Positions 10,708-23,945 of a stretch of 64,000 nt of DNA are shown piece by piece. Both the position numbers and the translations under genes were made by a program. Source of the stretch: Dromiciops gliroides. Its lineage: Eukaryota > Chordata > Mammalia > Microbiotheria > Microbiotheriidae. A model generated the notes under the pieces. It was not told the origin of the DNA. It searched no databases and worked only from the letters and a program-made list of their open reading frames with translations. The stretch's first letter is position 1. Each line of letters opens with the position of its first letter. The stretch spans positions 80,111,327 through 80,175,326 of the forward strand of contig NC_057861.1 in the NCBI RefSeq assembly GCF_019393635.1. The letters are read 5' to 3'.

Positions 10708-10869
10708 GGGGCAGCTAGATGGCACAGTGGATAGAGCGCTGGCCCTGGATTCAGGAGCAACTGAGTTCAAATCCAGCCTCAGACACTTAACACTTGCTAG
10801 CTGTGTGACCCTGAGCAAGTCACTTAACCCCAACTGCCTTACTAAAAAAACAAAAACAAACAAACAAAA
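10708..10869 (+). mobile_element. marsupial CORE-SINE, full length
   Basis: It begins GGGGCAGCTAGATGGCACAG and ends in an A/CAAA tail. The TSD AAGAAATGTCAGTC lies at about 10,693 and 10,869. Confidence 0.95.
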
Positions 10870-10884
10870 AGAAATGTCAGTCTA

Positions 10885-11469
10885 TGATCATTTGGTTGTT
10901 TTTTTTAATACTCTTAATTTTCACCTTTGTCACCCAATTCAGATTTCACAATCATAAATACATAGCACCATGGGATAAACAAATTAATGGCCCATCTAGA
11001 ACAAAGGTTAGGATGTTTTGCCTAAATCATTGGACACTCAGTAAAAAGAAAATTGGAATATTACGCTCCTGTTTATTGATCTATTAGGATTTCTATCCAC
11101 TGGAAATTAGAAGATAAGGTAGGAACTGTCACTGATGATTTTCACAATATAATTACTCTTTTAAAAGTAATGAACAAGTTTTATTTAAATTTCTTTACAT
11201 CATGCCCCAATTGATGCTATTTAAAGTAAACTTGGAAAAACATGGCTCCTGCCCTTGAGGAGTTTACAAGCAATTTATGTTTTCTCTGACCTGAGTTCTT
11301 CTTTGCCTAAATTTGTTACCTTCACAAATTTACTTCAGTGTCAATTTTCAGGTATTGATTTTCTACCGCTTTCTATCTCCCTTTTTTGATGTAAGCTCCT
11401 AAGGAAGGCATTTCCAAACTAAGTATTTTAAATTATTTTTTCCCTTTGGGAAGTAAAAAAAATATCCAA
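10885..11469. other. AT-rich stretch, no recognised feature
   Basis: No gene, RNA or confident repeat can be seen. Confidence 0.4.
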
Positions 11470-13520
<2,051 letters not shown>

Positions 13521-13529
13521 CATCTGTCA

Positions 13530-14110
13530 TTTTCACTAGCTGTCCCTGATGTCTACAATGCTCTCCCTCCTCATGTCTGCTTCCTGACTTCCTTCAAGTC
13601 CCAGCTAAAATCCCACCTTATATAGGAAGCCTTTCCTAAACCCTCTTAATTCTAGTGCCTTCACCCCATTATTTCCTGTTTCAGAGAATCAAATGTGCTC
13701 TCCCCATTATTCCAGTCCCCGGGGCTTCTCCCCCCATCCCCACCATTCCTTCCTTTTCTTGCTGAGTTAGCAGTAGTTTTCTAAAGTTAGGTAACAAAAG
13801 AATCATGAAATCTCTGTCTGGGAGGGTGGGGTGGGAGTGGGGTGGTGGGCAGGGGATACATGTTTAACCTATGTAAACTCGCTGAAACAAGCATGCTTTG
13901 CACACTTTTGGAAGTGTGTACCCTTTCTTTCAAGATAATAAAATGGCCTCCCTTCTTTGCACCAGACCAGGAGTCATGCCTCAGTTTACCTGTTTATAAT
14001 ACTATTGTCTCCCTCATTGAATTAGCTTCTCAAGAGCAGGGACTGTCTTTGCCTTTCTTTGTATCCCGGGTGCTTAGCACATAGTAGGAGTTTAATGACA
14101 TTCTGGATGA
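13530..14110 (+). mobile_element. L2-type LINE 3' region
   Basis: The 5' part carries CTTCAAGTCCCAGCTAAAAT, AGGAAGCCTTTCCTAAACCC and TTCTAGTGCCTTCACCCC. The 3' part carries TCAAGAGCAGGGACTGTC and GTGCTTAGCACATAGTAGGA. About 250 bases of other sequence (13,700-13,960) interrupt the two parts. Confidence 0.6.
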
Positions 14111-14271
14111 AGTCAACCTGGCTCTTTATTATCACTCTGTGTGTGTGAAAGAGATTTTTAAATTGAAATCCTCAAAGATAAAAGAGGACCAAATGGTGAA
14201 TTTTGATAGCATAACAGAAATTCTCACAAAACTATAGAATTATTCACATGAATGAACCCAAATACCCAAAC

Positions 14272-14480
14272 ATTGTTGCTTTTGCTGTTCAGTTGTGTCC
14301 AACTCTTTGTGGCCCCATTTGGGGTTTTATTGGTAGAGATAGATACTGGAATGGTTTGTTATTTCCTTCTCCAGCTCATTTTACAGATGATGAAATTGAG
14401 GCAAATGGTGAATTTACTTGCCCAGGGTCATACAGCTATTTAAGTGTCTGAGATAAATTTTCCTGACTTCAGATGCCCAA
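14272..14480 (-). mobile_element. second SINE type, nearly complete
   Basis: Contains GTTCAGTTGTGTCCAACTCT, GTGGCCCCATTTGGGGTTTT, TTCTCCAGCTCATTTTACAG and a CTTGCCCAGGGTCATACAGC core. It is the reverse of the copy at 59.4 kb. Confidence 0.8.
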
Positions 14481-14906
14481 TTCTTGAATTAGAATGATAC
14501 GTATATAAGTTAAAATGTGGAAACAAATGCCAAAACAATAAAAAGATTGGAGCTTCTTTTGGGAAAACAAAAACAAAAACAAAAACCTTCAACTACCAGA
14601 AATACCAGTGTGTATGGGGGAAGGATAATGATTTTGGTTACAGTGGATAATTTATCCTGGTGACCTTGAATTTATTCTGGTGACTTGAATTTAGAAAAGG
14701 CAGCTAACTGGTACCCTATCTTCTCACTTATCTTAGACATCAACCCCATCTTTCTTCTGTCCCTTCCAAGCCCAAAGATCATTCCTCTTAACAGAAAAAA
14801 AAAACCCAACATAAACAATCTTCCTTTCAATTATTCAAGTATAACTTGAAGAAATATCTCATGGATATGACAGGTAGAAAGATTATTTTTGAAAAGACAA
14901 GAAATT

Positions 14907-15065
14907 GGGGCAGCTAGATGGTGCAGTGGATAGAGCACTGGCCCTGGATTCAGGAGTACCTGAGTTCAAATCCAGCCTCAGACACTTAACACCTACTAGC
15001 TGTGTGACCCTGGGCAAGTCGCTTAACCCCAATTGCCTCACTAAAAAAAAAAAAAAAAAAAAAAA
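14907..15065 (+). mobile_element. marsupial CORE-SINE, full length
   Basis: GGGGCAGCTAGATGGTGCAG head, intact MIR core, and a long A tail. The TSD AAAAGACAAGAAATT is exact on both sides, so this is a recent insertion. Confidence 0.95.
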
Positions 15066-15249
15066 GACAAGAAATTACTCCCTGTAGCAGTTCTTTTATC
15101 TCTCAAAAAGAAAAGAGGCAGTACTTGATTTTGCAGTCAACATGAGCTGTCAGAGTATGTATCTGAGTATGTATAAATCATTGTCAATCATTTGACATTC
15201 TAGTAGAAGAAAAATTAAGAAAGAAAAAACACACCATTTGATTCAAATT

Positions 15250-15425
15250 TAGGAGAGTGAATAAGACGCACAGAGTACCTTCCTCATCACCTATGAGAGG
15301 TGCAGAGCAAACGTTCCCATTTCATAGGTGAAGAAACTGGGTTTCAGAAATATAAAAGGACATACATAGAGTCACATAGCTAGTTTCAGAGTAAGGACTT
15401 TAAATCAAGATATTCTGACTTTAAG
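15250..15425 (-). mobile_element. MIR relic
   Basis: The plus strand has TTCATAGGTGAAGAAACTGG, then TAGAGTCACATAGCTAG and AAGATATTCTGACTTTAAG. Diverged. Confidence 0.5.
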
Positions 15426-15435
15426 AATAGCACCC

Positions 15436-15598
15436 GGGACGGCTAGATGGCGCAGTGGATAAAGCACCAGCCCTGGAGTCAGGAGTACCTGAGTTCAAAT
15501 CCTGCCTCAGACATTTAACACTCACTAGCTGTGTGACCCTGGGCAAGTCACTTAACCCCAATTGCCTCACTAACAAACAAAACAAACAAACAAAAAAA
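15436..15598 (+). mobile_element. marsupial CORE-SINE, full length
   Basis: The head reads GGGACGGCTAGATGGCGCAG and the tail is A/CAAA. The TSD is AAGAATAGCAC. Confidence 0.95.
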
Positions 15599-15659
15599 AG
15601 AATAGCACTGTTACTATATCAACCTACCTCTCAAAATCTCAAGGAATCTTAGCATCTCA

Positions 15660-17200
15660 GAGTTGATGGGAACTGCAGAGGAAACCATAACAATCTGATA
15701 TGGAGATGGATTTAATTGATCAAATTGATCGTGAGGCGTCCCAAAGAATTATAAGACTCAGTGACTCAGTTTCCAGTTTTAGTAAAAGACTGTGATGACC
15801 ACAGGGAGAACACCAGGTGTCTCGAATAGGGAGATAAAAATGGCTATATTTATAGTGAAAAATGTAGGTTATTTCCTCATTTTAATCTTCTCCTTGTAGG
15901 AAGTTCACATCCTATTTTAGAATTCCTAGGGTGCTAAGACATCCCCTTTCTCACTAGGGATGCGTTTTGGGGGTTTAAACGTCATAAGGTTGTTAGAAAC
16001 ACAGCTAACCGCTCTTCATGTTGCTCAGCTCTAGTGTTGGCAGCTCTAGTGTTGCTAGCCGGTTGCTGTTCAAAAATCCCAAGCAGGCAGCAGTTGGTGA
16101 GTGAAGGCTTTATTCATCTTTGAGAAGATGGGCACTCTTCTGAATGTGCCAGAGAGTGCACTGAAGTGAGGTCCCTCACCTCTATTTATATCCCTCAAGG
16201 GGTCCCCTCTGACCAATCACATTAAGGCCTTTTGATACCCCTCATTTACATTTACATTTACATTTCAGTTATTACAGTTATTACAGTTGCTATTTTTACA
16301 GAATAACAGTAACAGTTTAAGAGCCCATCAGGTGGTACCAGTTAACCAATCAGATTTTACAAACTACAATACCAGGCCTTAACCTATTCTGGGCAAGACT
16401 GTCGCCACCCCTCCCCCCCATTCAGAACAATACTGTGTTAACATACATAACTCTTCAAGAAAGAAAACCTGTCTTGGGGTTTGACCAATCAGATTGCTCT
16501 GTTTTCCCACCAACCAATCAGATTGCAGCTTTAGGCCCCAACCCTATGCTGGAGTAAAAATGTCCCCACTTCCCACTAAACAGTGTTTGTATAAACATAA
16601 CTTTTCAAAACAAAACTCGAATCAGGGCTTGAGCTCTGAGACACGTGGGGATCACCTTGGGCACCTCAAAGTGAACTCCCAGCTCAGCGGGACTCCCACA
16701 AAACCCAGGCCCTTATCAGAGCCAGAGCCCAGAGCCTCAGCTCAAAGCCTCACGTGCCAAGCGGCCCCCTGCTGGGAAGTTGGGGGCCGAGGGGGGGGGG
16801 GGCATAAAGCTGTTGGCCTGAAACCAGACTCACTCTCTGCCTTTAGGGCTCTGAGAAGAGTCCAGATATCATCTTTTCTCTCAAGGTGAACCTAAGGACA
16901 CATTTGGTCCTTCTGTGCATGTTCCTGAAACATGTTTAAACTTGTCAAACCCCTCAAGGTTCTCTCTGTTTATGATATCTCTTTACTTTAAGATCTGGTT
17001 TCTAGGTACAGTTTCTGTTTCCTGTCATCCTGGATTATTAATCCCTGGCTACTGTTTAAACTTCTGTTGATAGTGTTGGTTGATAGGGACTCGAACCCTC
17101 CGTTACTGTACTGTTGATAAGAACACAAACCTTAGTTTCTCTGTTAACCCTTCTGGCTCCTATGAATAAGAGCTCAAGTTTTAGGTTATCTATTAACCCC
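15660..17200 (-). mobile_element. endogenous retroviral LTR region (older fragment plus a fuller LTR)
   Basis: On the minus strand there is a TATA box (TATAAATAG, 16,182-16,190) and, about 70 bases downstream, a polyadenylation signal (AATAAA, 16,108-16,113). This is the spacing expected of a short R region. Upstream of the TATA box, ACCAATCA-type motifs recur at about 16,211, 16,342, 16,481 and 16,510. 15,660-15,990 may be a separate diverged LTR piece. No gag, pol or env reading frame is seen. The outer limits are approximate. Confidence 0.5.
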
Positions 17201-17469
17201 TTTTAGCCTCCTCCATCAAATTCACATTTATAGAATTCTTAAACATATGCAAAATACTCTAGTATCTAGTCCACTTTCCCAATCAGTTGAAGATTATTCT
17301 CTATAGCTTTCCAGACAGAGGGTCAGGAACTGTACCTCATGAGATAGTCTGTTCCTTTGTGGGAGAGCTGATTATCAAGTTTTCCTTTATACTGAAGGAC
17401 TTCCTCTAACCTCATCCTACTGGTCCTAGTTATGCTTGCTGGAACCAAGCTGAAGAAATCTAATTCCTC

Positions 17470-18220
17470 TTGTTTGGGACAAACTGCCTCAGTTTGCCCA
17501 AATAACTTGAGGAGACCACCAAGTCAATCAGAGACAGATTTATTACATCCTCATGAGGACGGGCAAAACCCAATTACACATTGAAGTCTTGCAAAGATAA
17601 GCCCAATCCTCTAGGTTTTTATAGTAATCTTGAAAAAGACTGTCCCCACATACATCACAATCTAACATCCAATCCTGTCTCATCCAAGGTGCGTACCCAG
17701 CTTGTGATCCATGCATGGAGACATGTCCAAGATCAAAGGGGAGAAGGGGAAGGGGTACAAGTCTGAGGAATGTCAAAGAAAGAGGGAGGCAGAAATCACT
17801 CCCTTATTTGACTGCAATTAATCCATGACAGGGACTGGGGTTTTGACATGTGAGAAAGGAGTAAGCCGACTGGTTTATTACAAGCCATAAACTAAGGTGT
17901 AGCTGGCATGTAGGAACTAAGCATAAGTAAAGTAAATAGTGCTAATTGGTAGAACTGTGACAAGTAATAAAACTTACTGGGGGACTGGATATCTCCCAGA
18001 TCCCATCCCAAAGTTTACAGAACTGTCCCAAGTCCATTATCTCAACAATAAAACTTAAAGGAGACAGTGAGAATTTGACAAGCAATTAACTTTTAGGCAA
18101 AGCGAGAGGCTAGCTATTCTGGGGGGGGGGGTGCTAGGTATCTTTCAGACTCCATCCTCAGAGTTTAATCTGACTCAAATCCATAATTGTCCCACACACT
18201 CTTTACCATAATAATCCTTC
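17470..18220 (-). mobile_element. second LTR-like element
   Basis: The minus strand carries a TATA-like TATAAAAACC (plus 17,616-17,625) and an AATAAA (plus 17,540-17,545), about 75 bases apart. This is the same layout as the LTR at 16.1 kb but a different sequence. No coding region. The ends are unclear. Confidence 0.4.
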
Positions 18221-18600
18221 AAATTTTGGAAGAGATATTGATTTGAGTGTAGACCTGGGTTTAAATCCTGACTGCCCCAACTTGCTTTTGATCTTGGGCA
18301 GTTTCTTGATCAGATAAATGGGATATTATTTACACTTGAAATTCATAGAATTACGAAGAAAGCTGTTTGTCACTATAAACATATACGTTTAATGATGAAG
18401 CAATGAATGCAGAGACAGTAATATGGTAAGATTGCTTTCACTTGTAAAGAATAGGTTGGAGCTTGAGGAAAGAGATAAATTAAGAGACTATTGTACCAAT
18501 TATTCTGGGAGCAGATGGAAAGAAGGAAGGGCTTAGTAAATGTTGATCCTCACAACAATCATAGGAGATAGGTGCCCCTCCTCAGGTCTTTCAGGCTCAC

Positions 18601-18665
18601 CTCCATGCCTGCTGCTGTTGCAGCCATGTCCAGGATGCTCTAGGAACTGTGGAGGACTTGGCTTC
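18601..18665 (-). other. possible relic first exon with ATG and splice donor
   Basis: The minus strand reads TTCCTAGAGCATCCTGGAC, then ATG at 18,625-18,627, nine codons (MAATAAGME), and a strong donor GGAG|GTGAGC (GT at 18,599-18,600). The leader shares the TTCCTAGAG element with the three CpG islands. Just upstream are a few CpG-rich words (18,740-18,770), as if a small island had decayed. It could be the 5' exon of the pseudogene at 11.5-13.5 kb. The ATG exon here does not resemble the exons at 4.3 and 58.7 kb, and chance is possible. Confidence 0.3.
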
Positions 18666-18789
18666 AGTGGTTGGCCAGGCTAGGTTCTGTTATTAGGAAG
18701 GGATGATGAGAAGAGATAAAAGTAGCAGGGAGGAAGGAGGAACGGAAGGCGGCCACTAGGCGGTTCCTGGGCTGGAATGCCCATGTTGC

Positions 18790-18925
18790 TAGTGGAGGAG
18801 TTAAGACTTGCTTTTCTGTTTCCATGTTCATCACCCAATAGAATGTAAGTTCTTGGAGGGTAAGAACCGTTATTTTTTGTCTTTGTATCCATAAGGACTA
18901 GCACAGTATCACCTTGAATAAATGT
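18790..18925 (+). mobile_element. L2-type 3' end
   Basis: GAATGTAAGTTCTTGGAGGG, then TTTTTGTCTTTGTATCC and ACTAGCACAGTATCACC, ending near AATAAATG. Confidence 0.6.
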
Positions 18926-19264
18926 AAACAACAAAAAAAGGTTTAACTATCCCATGGGAAAACTTGCACGTGACCCTGGGCCCTCCCTGACAATGTCTTC
19001 TTTGTTTTGTCTCTAATGTCTGATCTGGCCTAGGCTTGCTGAGGGGATCTGTTACACCATTCTGTCCTCCTGTCACTAAGGATTGGGTCTTATGAGTAAA
19101 CTCCTTTAAACAACCTAATTAACCTAACATCCTAATCTACATTGATTTATACAATCAAGCTTTCATGGGTCCCTCTTTCTTTGGATCTCAGTATTGTCTG
19201 GGAGGTTCTGTGTCCTTACAGTTGGCATCCTGAAGCAGAACAGATCGTCTCCCTTACACTTGGC

Positions 19265-19395
19265 CTTACAGGCAGACAGAGTTTAAATAACTTACCCAGG
19301 GTCATAGAGGTAGTAATTATCTGAGCCCCAATATGAACTCAGGTTTTCCTGACTCCTGTTCCAGAGGTCTATTCTCTGCACCACCTAGCTGTCTC
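19265..19395 (-). mobile_element. MIR relic
   Basis: The plus strand has AACTTACCCAGGGTCATAGA, ATATGAACTCAGGTTTTCC and TGCACCACCTAGCTG. Confidence 0.6.
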
Positions 19396-19494
19396 TAAGT
19401 TTACCTCTGCTAAGCAAATAAAGCCTTATTCCAAATAGTCACTGAAGATTTTTGAACATGAGTCACACAACTAGATTTACATACCTCAACAAAC

Positions 19495-19650
19495 ATTTTT
19501 TTTTTTTTGGTGGGGCAATGAGGGTTAAGTGACTTGCCCAGGGTCACACTGCTAGTAAGTGTCAAGTGTCTGAGGCCAGAGGATCTGAATTCAGGTCCTC
19601 CTGAATCCAGAGCCAGTGCTTTATCCACTGCACCACTGAGGTGCCCCCCC
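19495..19650 (-). mobile_element. marsupial CORE-SINE
   Basis: A body from GGTGGGGCAATGAGGG to CACTGAGGTGCCCC, with a T-rich tail on the left. It abuts the poly(T) end of the retrocopy at 19,653. Confidence 0.9.
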
Positions 19651-19652
19651 CC

Positions 19653-20310
19653 TTTTTTTTTTTGAGAAGTTAAGACAACACTGTTTATTGAAAGTTTACA
19701 GATGGGCTCAAGCACACTGGCATTGGAACCGTAGTATTTAAAAATACACATACATACACACACAGACACAGACACCCCCCCCCCAACAAAAATGAGGCAA
19801 AACCTCTGACCCTAGAGGAAAAACAAAACAAACCCAAACATTGTGAAATGGGACCAAACAAAATCCCCCAGAAACCTGGTTCCTAAGGAAGACACAACAT
19901 TCTCAAACAGGCCAAAGGGAAAGTGGCCACTCCTAGGTTGGTAAAATAGAAGTCGAGTATGGTTTTTAAGCTTTGGGGGACTTAATTTTAATTTTAAAAA
20001 ACCAACCAGTTATTTCAACTGATTTGCTAGCTTCAGATAAGAGATCTGAATTTGTGACCAGCGCTAAAGGTTCAGTGTTAGTGTGGCTCGTGCTGGCCAT
20101 TGTGCCATATTCTTGTGGGGGTTGAACAGTAGAACAGAGCCCATTCTTCCTTGTCAGTCTTGGCCCAAAGGCATCACCATTGCTAGTTACTTGTCACCAC
20201 ATACTTGGTGTTGATTGGAAACTTTTCAGAAATGGGGCAGAACTGCTTGGTTGTCCTTTTTTCCATGTAACAAGCATAATAATATAAATAAAGATATAGT
20301 TGGAAAAAAA
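19653..20310 (-). pseudogene. 5'-truncated processed retrocopy of an unidentified mRNA
   Basis: Read on the minus strand, the block ends in a poly(A) run (poly(T) at 19,653-19,663 on plus) with AATAAA about 21 bases before it (19,684-19,689). This is the mark of a reverse-transcribed mRNA. Near its 5' end an open segment runs to a TAG at 20,183-20,185, with the translated tail TKQFCPISEKFPINTKYVV and four more residues. Before it is a short hydrophobic, tyrosine-rich stretch. If real, this gives about 40 C-terminal codons and a 3' UTR of about 500 bases. I do not recognise the parent gene. It is not one of the SINE or LINE families seen elsewhere in the window. Confidence 0.45.
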
Positions 20311-20317
20311 ACCCAAA

Positions 20318-20425
20318 CATTTTTTAAAGCACCTACTACATGCTTAGCACTGTGCTAGGAGCTGAGAACACAAAACCAAAAATGAATCAGTCTATGCCCA
20401 AAAGGAGCTTAATTAGTTTTGCTGT
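20318..20425 (-). mobile_element. L2-type 3' end, reverse
   Basis: TAAAGCACCTACTACATGC, then AGCACTGTGCTAGGAGCTGA, AAAGGAGCTTAAT. Confidence 0.55.
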
Positions 20426-20604
20426 GGTATGCAAGAATGACTGGAGGGGGTGAGTGAAGGCATGAGGCCAATGTAATACTGTCCCTAATGTAATACTGTT
20501 CCACTTATGACAATTAGATCAAACATACATCTAGGAACTACTGTGGAGTAAAAAAAAAAAAAAAAGAAGAAGAAAGCATTATAGTTGGAGTTCAGAGATC
20601 TGGG

Positions 20605-20850
20605 TTACCTGAGTTCAAATCCAGCCTCAGACACTTGACACTTTTTAGCTGTGTGACCCTGGGGGCAAGTCACTTAACCCTCATTGCCCTGCCCCAAAAA
20701 ACAAATCTCCCCCCCCCCCTGCAAAAAAAGGAACTGGGTTACAATCTAGGCTCTGAAACTTACTAGTTATGTGACTATATAGACAAGTCACTGAACTTCC
20801 TTAAGCTTCAGTTTCTGCATCAATACATGTAGAAGAGGGATAATAATAAC
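20605..20850 (+). mobile_element. 5'-truncated CORE-SINE followed by a MIR relic
   Basis: The SINE starts in mid-body at ACCTGAGTTCAAATCCAGCC, lacks the tRNA head, and ends in an A/C-rich tail near 20,730. A forward MIR core follows (AAACTTACTAGTTATGTGAC, GACAAGTCACTGAAC, TTCAGTTTCTGCATC). Confidence 0.8.
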
Positions 20851-20857
20851 TAACGTT

Positions 20858-21300
20858 GACTATAGCACTTCAAAGTTTACAAAGCCCTTTACAAATCACT
20901 CATTTGATCCTCATAGCAGCCCCAGGAAGAAGGTGCTATTATACTCCCCATTTTACAGTTGAGGAAACTGAAACAGAGATTAAGTGACTTGCCCAGGGTC
21001 CCACAATAAGGGTCTGAAGTTGGATTTGAACTCGTTTTCTTTACTCCAGGCCCAGAGCTCTATCTATCATATTGCTTGAATTGGCCCTATCACATAAGTG
21101 AACTTCTGGGTAAGGAAACTCACTCTCACCAGTGCATGTTGGTACCTTCTCTGTAACCTATAGTCTTAGCTGCTAAGAGCACTGAGAAGTTAAGTGACTT
21201 GCCCAGGGTGATACAACTTGTATGTGTCAGAGAAGAGACTTGAACCCTGAAGTCTATCTACCTTTGAAGCCAACTCTTATCTAGTAGGCCATGTTTCCTG
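20858..21300 (-). mobile_element. MIR relics (two, reverse)
   Basis: 20,858-21,080 is a good reverse MIR: CAAAGTTTACAAAGCCCTTT, TTTTACAGTTGAGGAAACTG, AAGTGACTTGCCCAGGGTCC. 21,185-21,300 repeats AAGTGACTTGCCCAGGGTG with a diverged remainder. Confidence 0.7.
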
Positions 21301-22179
21301 TTACTGGGGTAAATAATAATAACCAACTTTATAGGGTTGTCATGAGGAAAGCACTTAGTAAATCTTAAAACACAGCTCAAAGAGGAAGTGTTATTTAGTT
21401 TTTATTAGTTTCTATCAAGACTGCCTTCTTGACTTGATAATTTGTTGGGCCATTCTATATTTGGGCTTCGGGGAGTAAATCCTAATGTTCCACCTTATAT
21501 CTACAGGCAGTAAAAGTCATCTTTTTTTATACAATGGTGTTATTTGCAGTGAACCAAGTCTCCAAAGTGAGAATTATGGGAAAGATTAAAGGCCATGGAT
21601 CAGAGGGGAAAATGGTAACAAGGAAAGTGATAACAGCCAAGGCTGACCTTGGGGTCAAGGTAATGGGTGGACAGAGAACAGAAAGAGGGGAGTACCATAG
21701 TGAAGATCATAGAAACAGCAAAGTGCTTCTTGATGCTGAATTTAAAAATGTATCCCAAGTGCCCAGAAGGTAACAGAGGGTAGAACAGGACATGATTCCT
21801 GAGCTGGCCTCAGGGCTTCCGTTTTCCAAGGCAGTCTATCAGTACTCACAGCTGAGACCTGGTTAAATGAAAACCTCAGCAGGTTACCCTGCTGTTTTCC
21901 TTATGGAAAATATTGGGATTTAGAGATCAAAACTTTAGCACTTAGAAATATCCTCCATGGACAGGGAAGAGTGACCTAGACATGATCTATCATTCCAAGG
22001 GCAACTGGGATTAGTACTGCAAAATTGGAAGAGATAAAGAAACAAAGAACAAAAGCAAGGTAGGTAACCAATCTGACTTAAGCAGTTACAAGTCCAAATG
22101 CATATTTAGCTGATAAAAACTAACATGAAGTTAATAAACCAAGATTTCACAAGGCATAGGAAAAATATAGAAAAGTTTT
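21301..22179. other. no recognised feature
   Basis: An open frame of about 79 codons (21,534-21,773) has no family resemblance and no flanking splice logic that I can see. The rest is plain non-coding DNA. Confidence 0.4.
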
Positions 22180-22967
22180 CTTAACATTTGCTCATTTGGA
22201 AGGGGTGTGGGAAAACTGGGACGCTAACCCACTATTGGTGGAGTTGTGAAAAGATCCAACCATTATGGAGAGCAATTTGGAACTACTCCCAAAGGGCTAT
22301 AGAACTGTGCATACCCTTTGATCCAGAAATCCCACTGCTAGGCTTATATCCCAAAGACATCCCCCCCCCCAAAAGAGAAAAAGACCTATCTGTACAAAAA
22401 TATTTATAGCAACTCTTTTTTGTAGTGGCTAAGAATGGGAAATAAAAGGAATACCCATCAATTGGGGAATGGCTAGACAAGCTGTGGTATATGATGGTGA
22501 TGGAATATTATTGTGCTATAAGAAATGACAAACAGGACAATTTCAGAAAGGCCTGGAAAGACTTGTATGAAATGATGTATTGTGAAGTGAGCAGAACCAA
22601 GAAAATATTGTACACAGAGACAGCAATATTGTTTGATGAAGAACTGTGAATGACTTGTCTGTTTTCAACAATACAATGGTCCAAGACAATCCCAAAGGAC
22701 TATTGATGAAACATACTATCCACCTCCAAAGAAAGAACTGATATTGATGGAACAGACTGAAGCATGCTATTTTTTACTTTCTTTCATTTTTTCCCCCTTT
22801 AATCAAGTTTGCTTGTACAAAATGACAAATATGGTAATGTTTTACATAATCATACATGTATAACACATATCTGATTGCCACCTCAGGGAGGGGGAAGGGG
22901 AGGGACGGAAAGAAGGATAAAAATTGTAACCCAAGACTATAAATAAACATGTTTATTATTAAAAAAA
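22180..22967 (+). mobile_element. L1 3' end: ORF2 C-terminus, 3' UTR and poly(A)
   Basis: The translation has the L1 ORF2 C-terminal motif order: GTLTHYWWSCEKIQPLWRAI, then PFDPEIPLLGLYPKDI, then (after stops and shifts) YPSIGEWLDKLWYM-like and KAWKDLYEMMYCEVSRT-like segments. The 3' UTR has a G-rich block (GGGAGGGGGAAGGGGAGGGA), AATAAA near 22,941 and an A tail. A minus-strand relative is at 48,338-48,895. It is dead because of stops. Confidence 0.85.
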
Positions 22968-22974
22968 AGAATAG

Positions 22975-23280
22975 AATTGCCTCCTTCAATAGTGAGCTCT
23001 CCATCACTGTGAGTAGAGGTTGGATAAGAACCCATGAGGAATGCTGCAGAGGGGAACTTTGCATTAGTTAAGAATGATCTAGATAGAGGCAGCTAGGTGG
23101 CACAGTGGATAGAGCACCGGCCCTGGAGTCAGGAGTACCTGAGTTCAAATCCAGCCTCACACACTTAACACTTACTAGCTGTGTGACCCTGGGCAAGTCA
23201 CTTAACCCCAATTGCCTCACTTTAAAAAAAAGAAAAAAGAATGATCTAGATGACCATTAAAGTCCTTTTGAACTTTAAAC
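22975..23280 (+). mobile_element. CR1/L3-type 3' fragment split by a SINE
   Basis: Forward CR1/L3 phrases: GAGCTCTCCATCACTGTGAG, GAGGTTGGATAAGAACCC, and after the SINE TAGATGACCATTAAAGTCC. The SINE (23,086-23,237) sits within it. Confidence 0.6.
23086..23237 (+). mobile_element. marsupial CORE-SINE, full length
   Basis: AGGCAGCTAGGTGGCACAGT head, full core, A tail. The TSD AAGAATGATCTAGAT is exact. Confidence 0.95.
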
Positions 23281-23329
23281 AAAACATTTGCTCATGCTTG
23301 GTACGTAGAAAGCTTTCAAAAATCTGAAA

Positions 23330-23490
23330 CCTTAAGAATTGTAAGAAACCTGAGAGATCATCCAGTCCAACTCCATTTTACAGATTAACTCAAGTCAAGA
23401 GTCATAAAGAGACTTGCCCAAGGTGCACAGTTAATTTAGTGACAGGGACCAATTCTCCCGATCATATATGGCATGTTTCCACTATACCAC
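23330..23490 (-). mobile_element. MIR-type relic
   Basis: CTCCATTTTACAGATTAACT, GAGACTTGCCCAAGGTGCA, then a diverged end near TTTCCACTATACCAC. Confidence 0.5.
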
Positions 23491-23794
23491 ATGGGAAAAA
23501 AGGCCCCCATGTTTTTTGACCAAATCCCAGCAGCAAAATTAAGAGACCACAGGTAATTAAGAAGCAAAGCTACTGAATAGTTTAGAATATAAATGTGTTT
23601 GTATCTCATTCATTTACAGATTAATTCATTCAACAAACATTTCCAAAATACCTAAAACAAATCAAGAAAAACAGTTTAGATAAGAGAGTACCCATTCTAA
23701 AGACCCTTACAGTCTTATAAGGGGATGACACACAAACGTAATGTTATGAGAATACCTGAATCAAAGTCAGAGTCTATCTAGTCTCTGGGGTTCC

Positions 23795-23945
23795 TAACCT
23801 TATTTTGTGTTACATATTCTTTGGGCAGTCCAGTGAAGCCTATGGTACACTTCTCAAAAGTGCACACACAAAATAAAATACGTAGCATTACAAAGGAAAC
23901 CGATTATACTGAAATACAGCTATCAAGATTTTTTTTAAAAAGCTA
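23795..23945 (+). repeat. unclassified interspersed repeat (copies also at 51,245 and 63,393)
   Basis: It shares CCTAACCTTATTTTGTG and GCAGTCCAGTGAAGCC, then AGCATTACAAAGGAAACCGA and ATACTGAAATACAGCTATC, with the copy at 51,245-51,450. The start matches the copy at 63,393. It is a dispersed family whose class I cannot assign. Confidence 0.55.

Noticed and set aside
14905..15087. Many 60-85 codon frames containing ALDSGVPEFKSSLRHLTLTS or the reverse MRQLGLSDLPRVTQL
   Set aside because: These are translations of the CORE-SINE on its two strands and recur at each copy.
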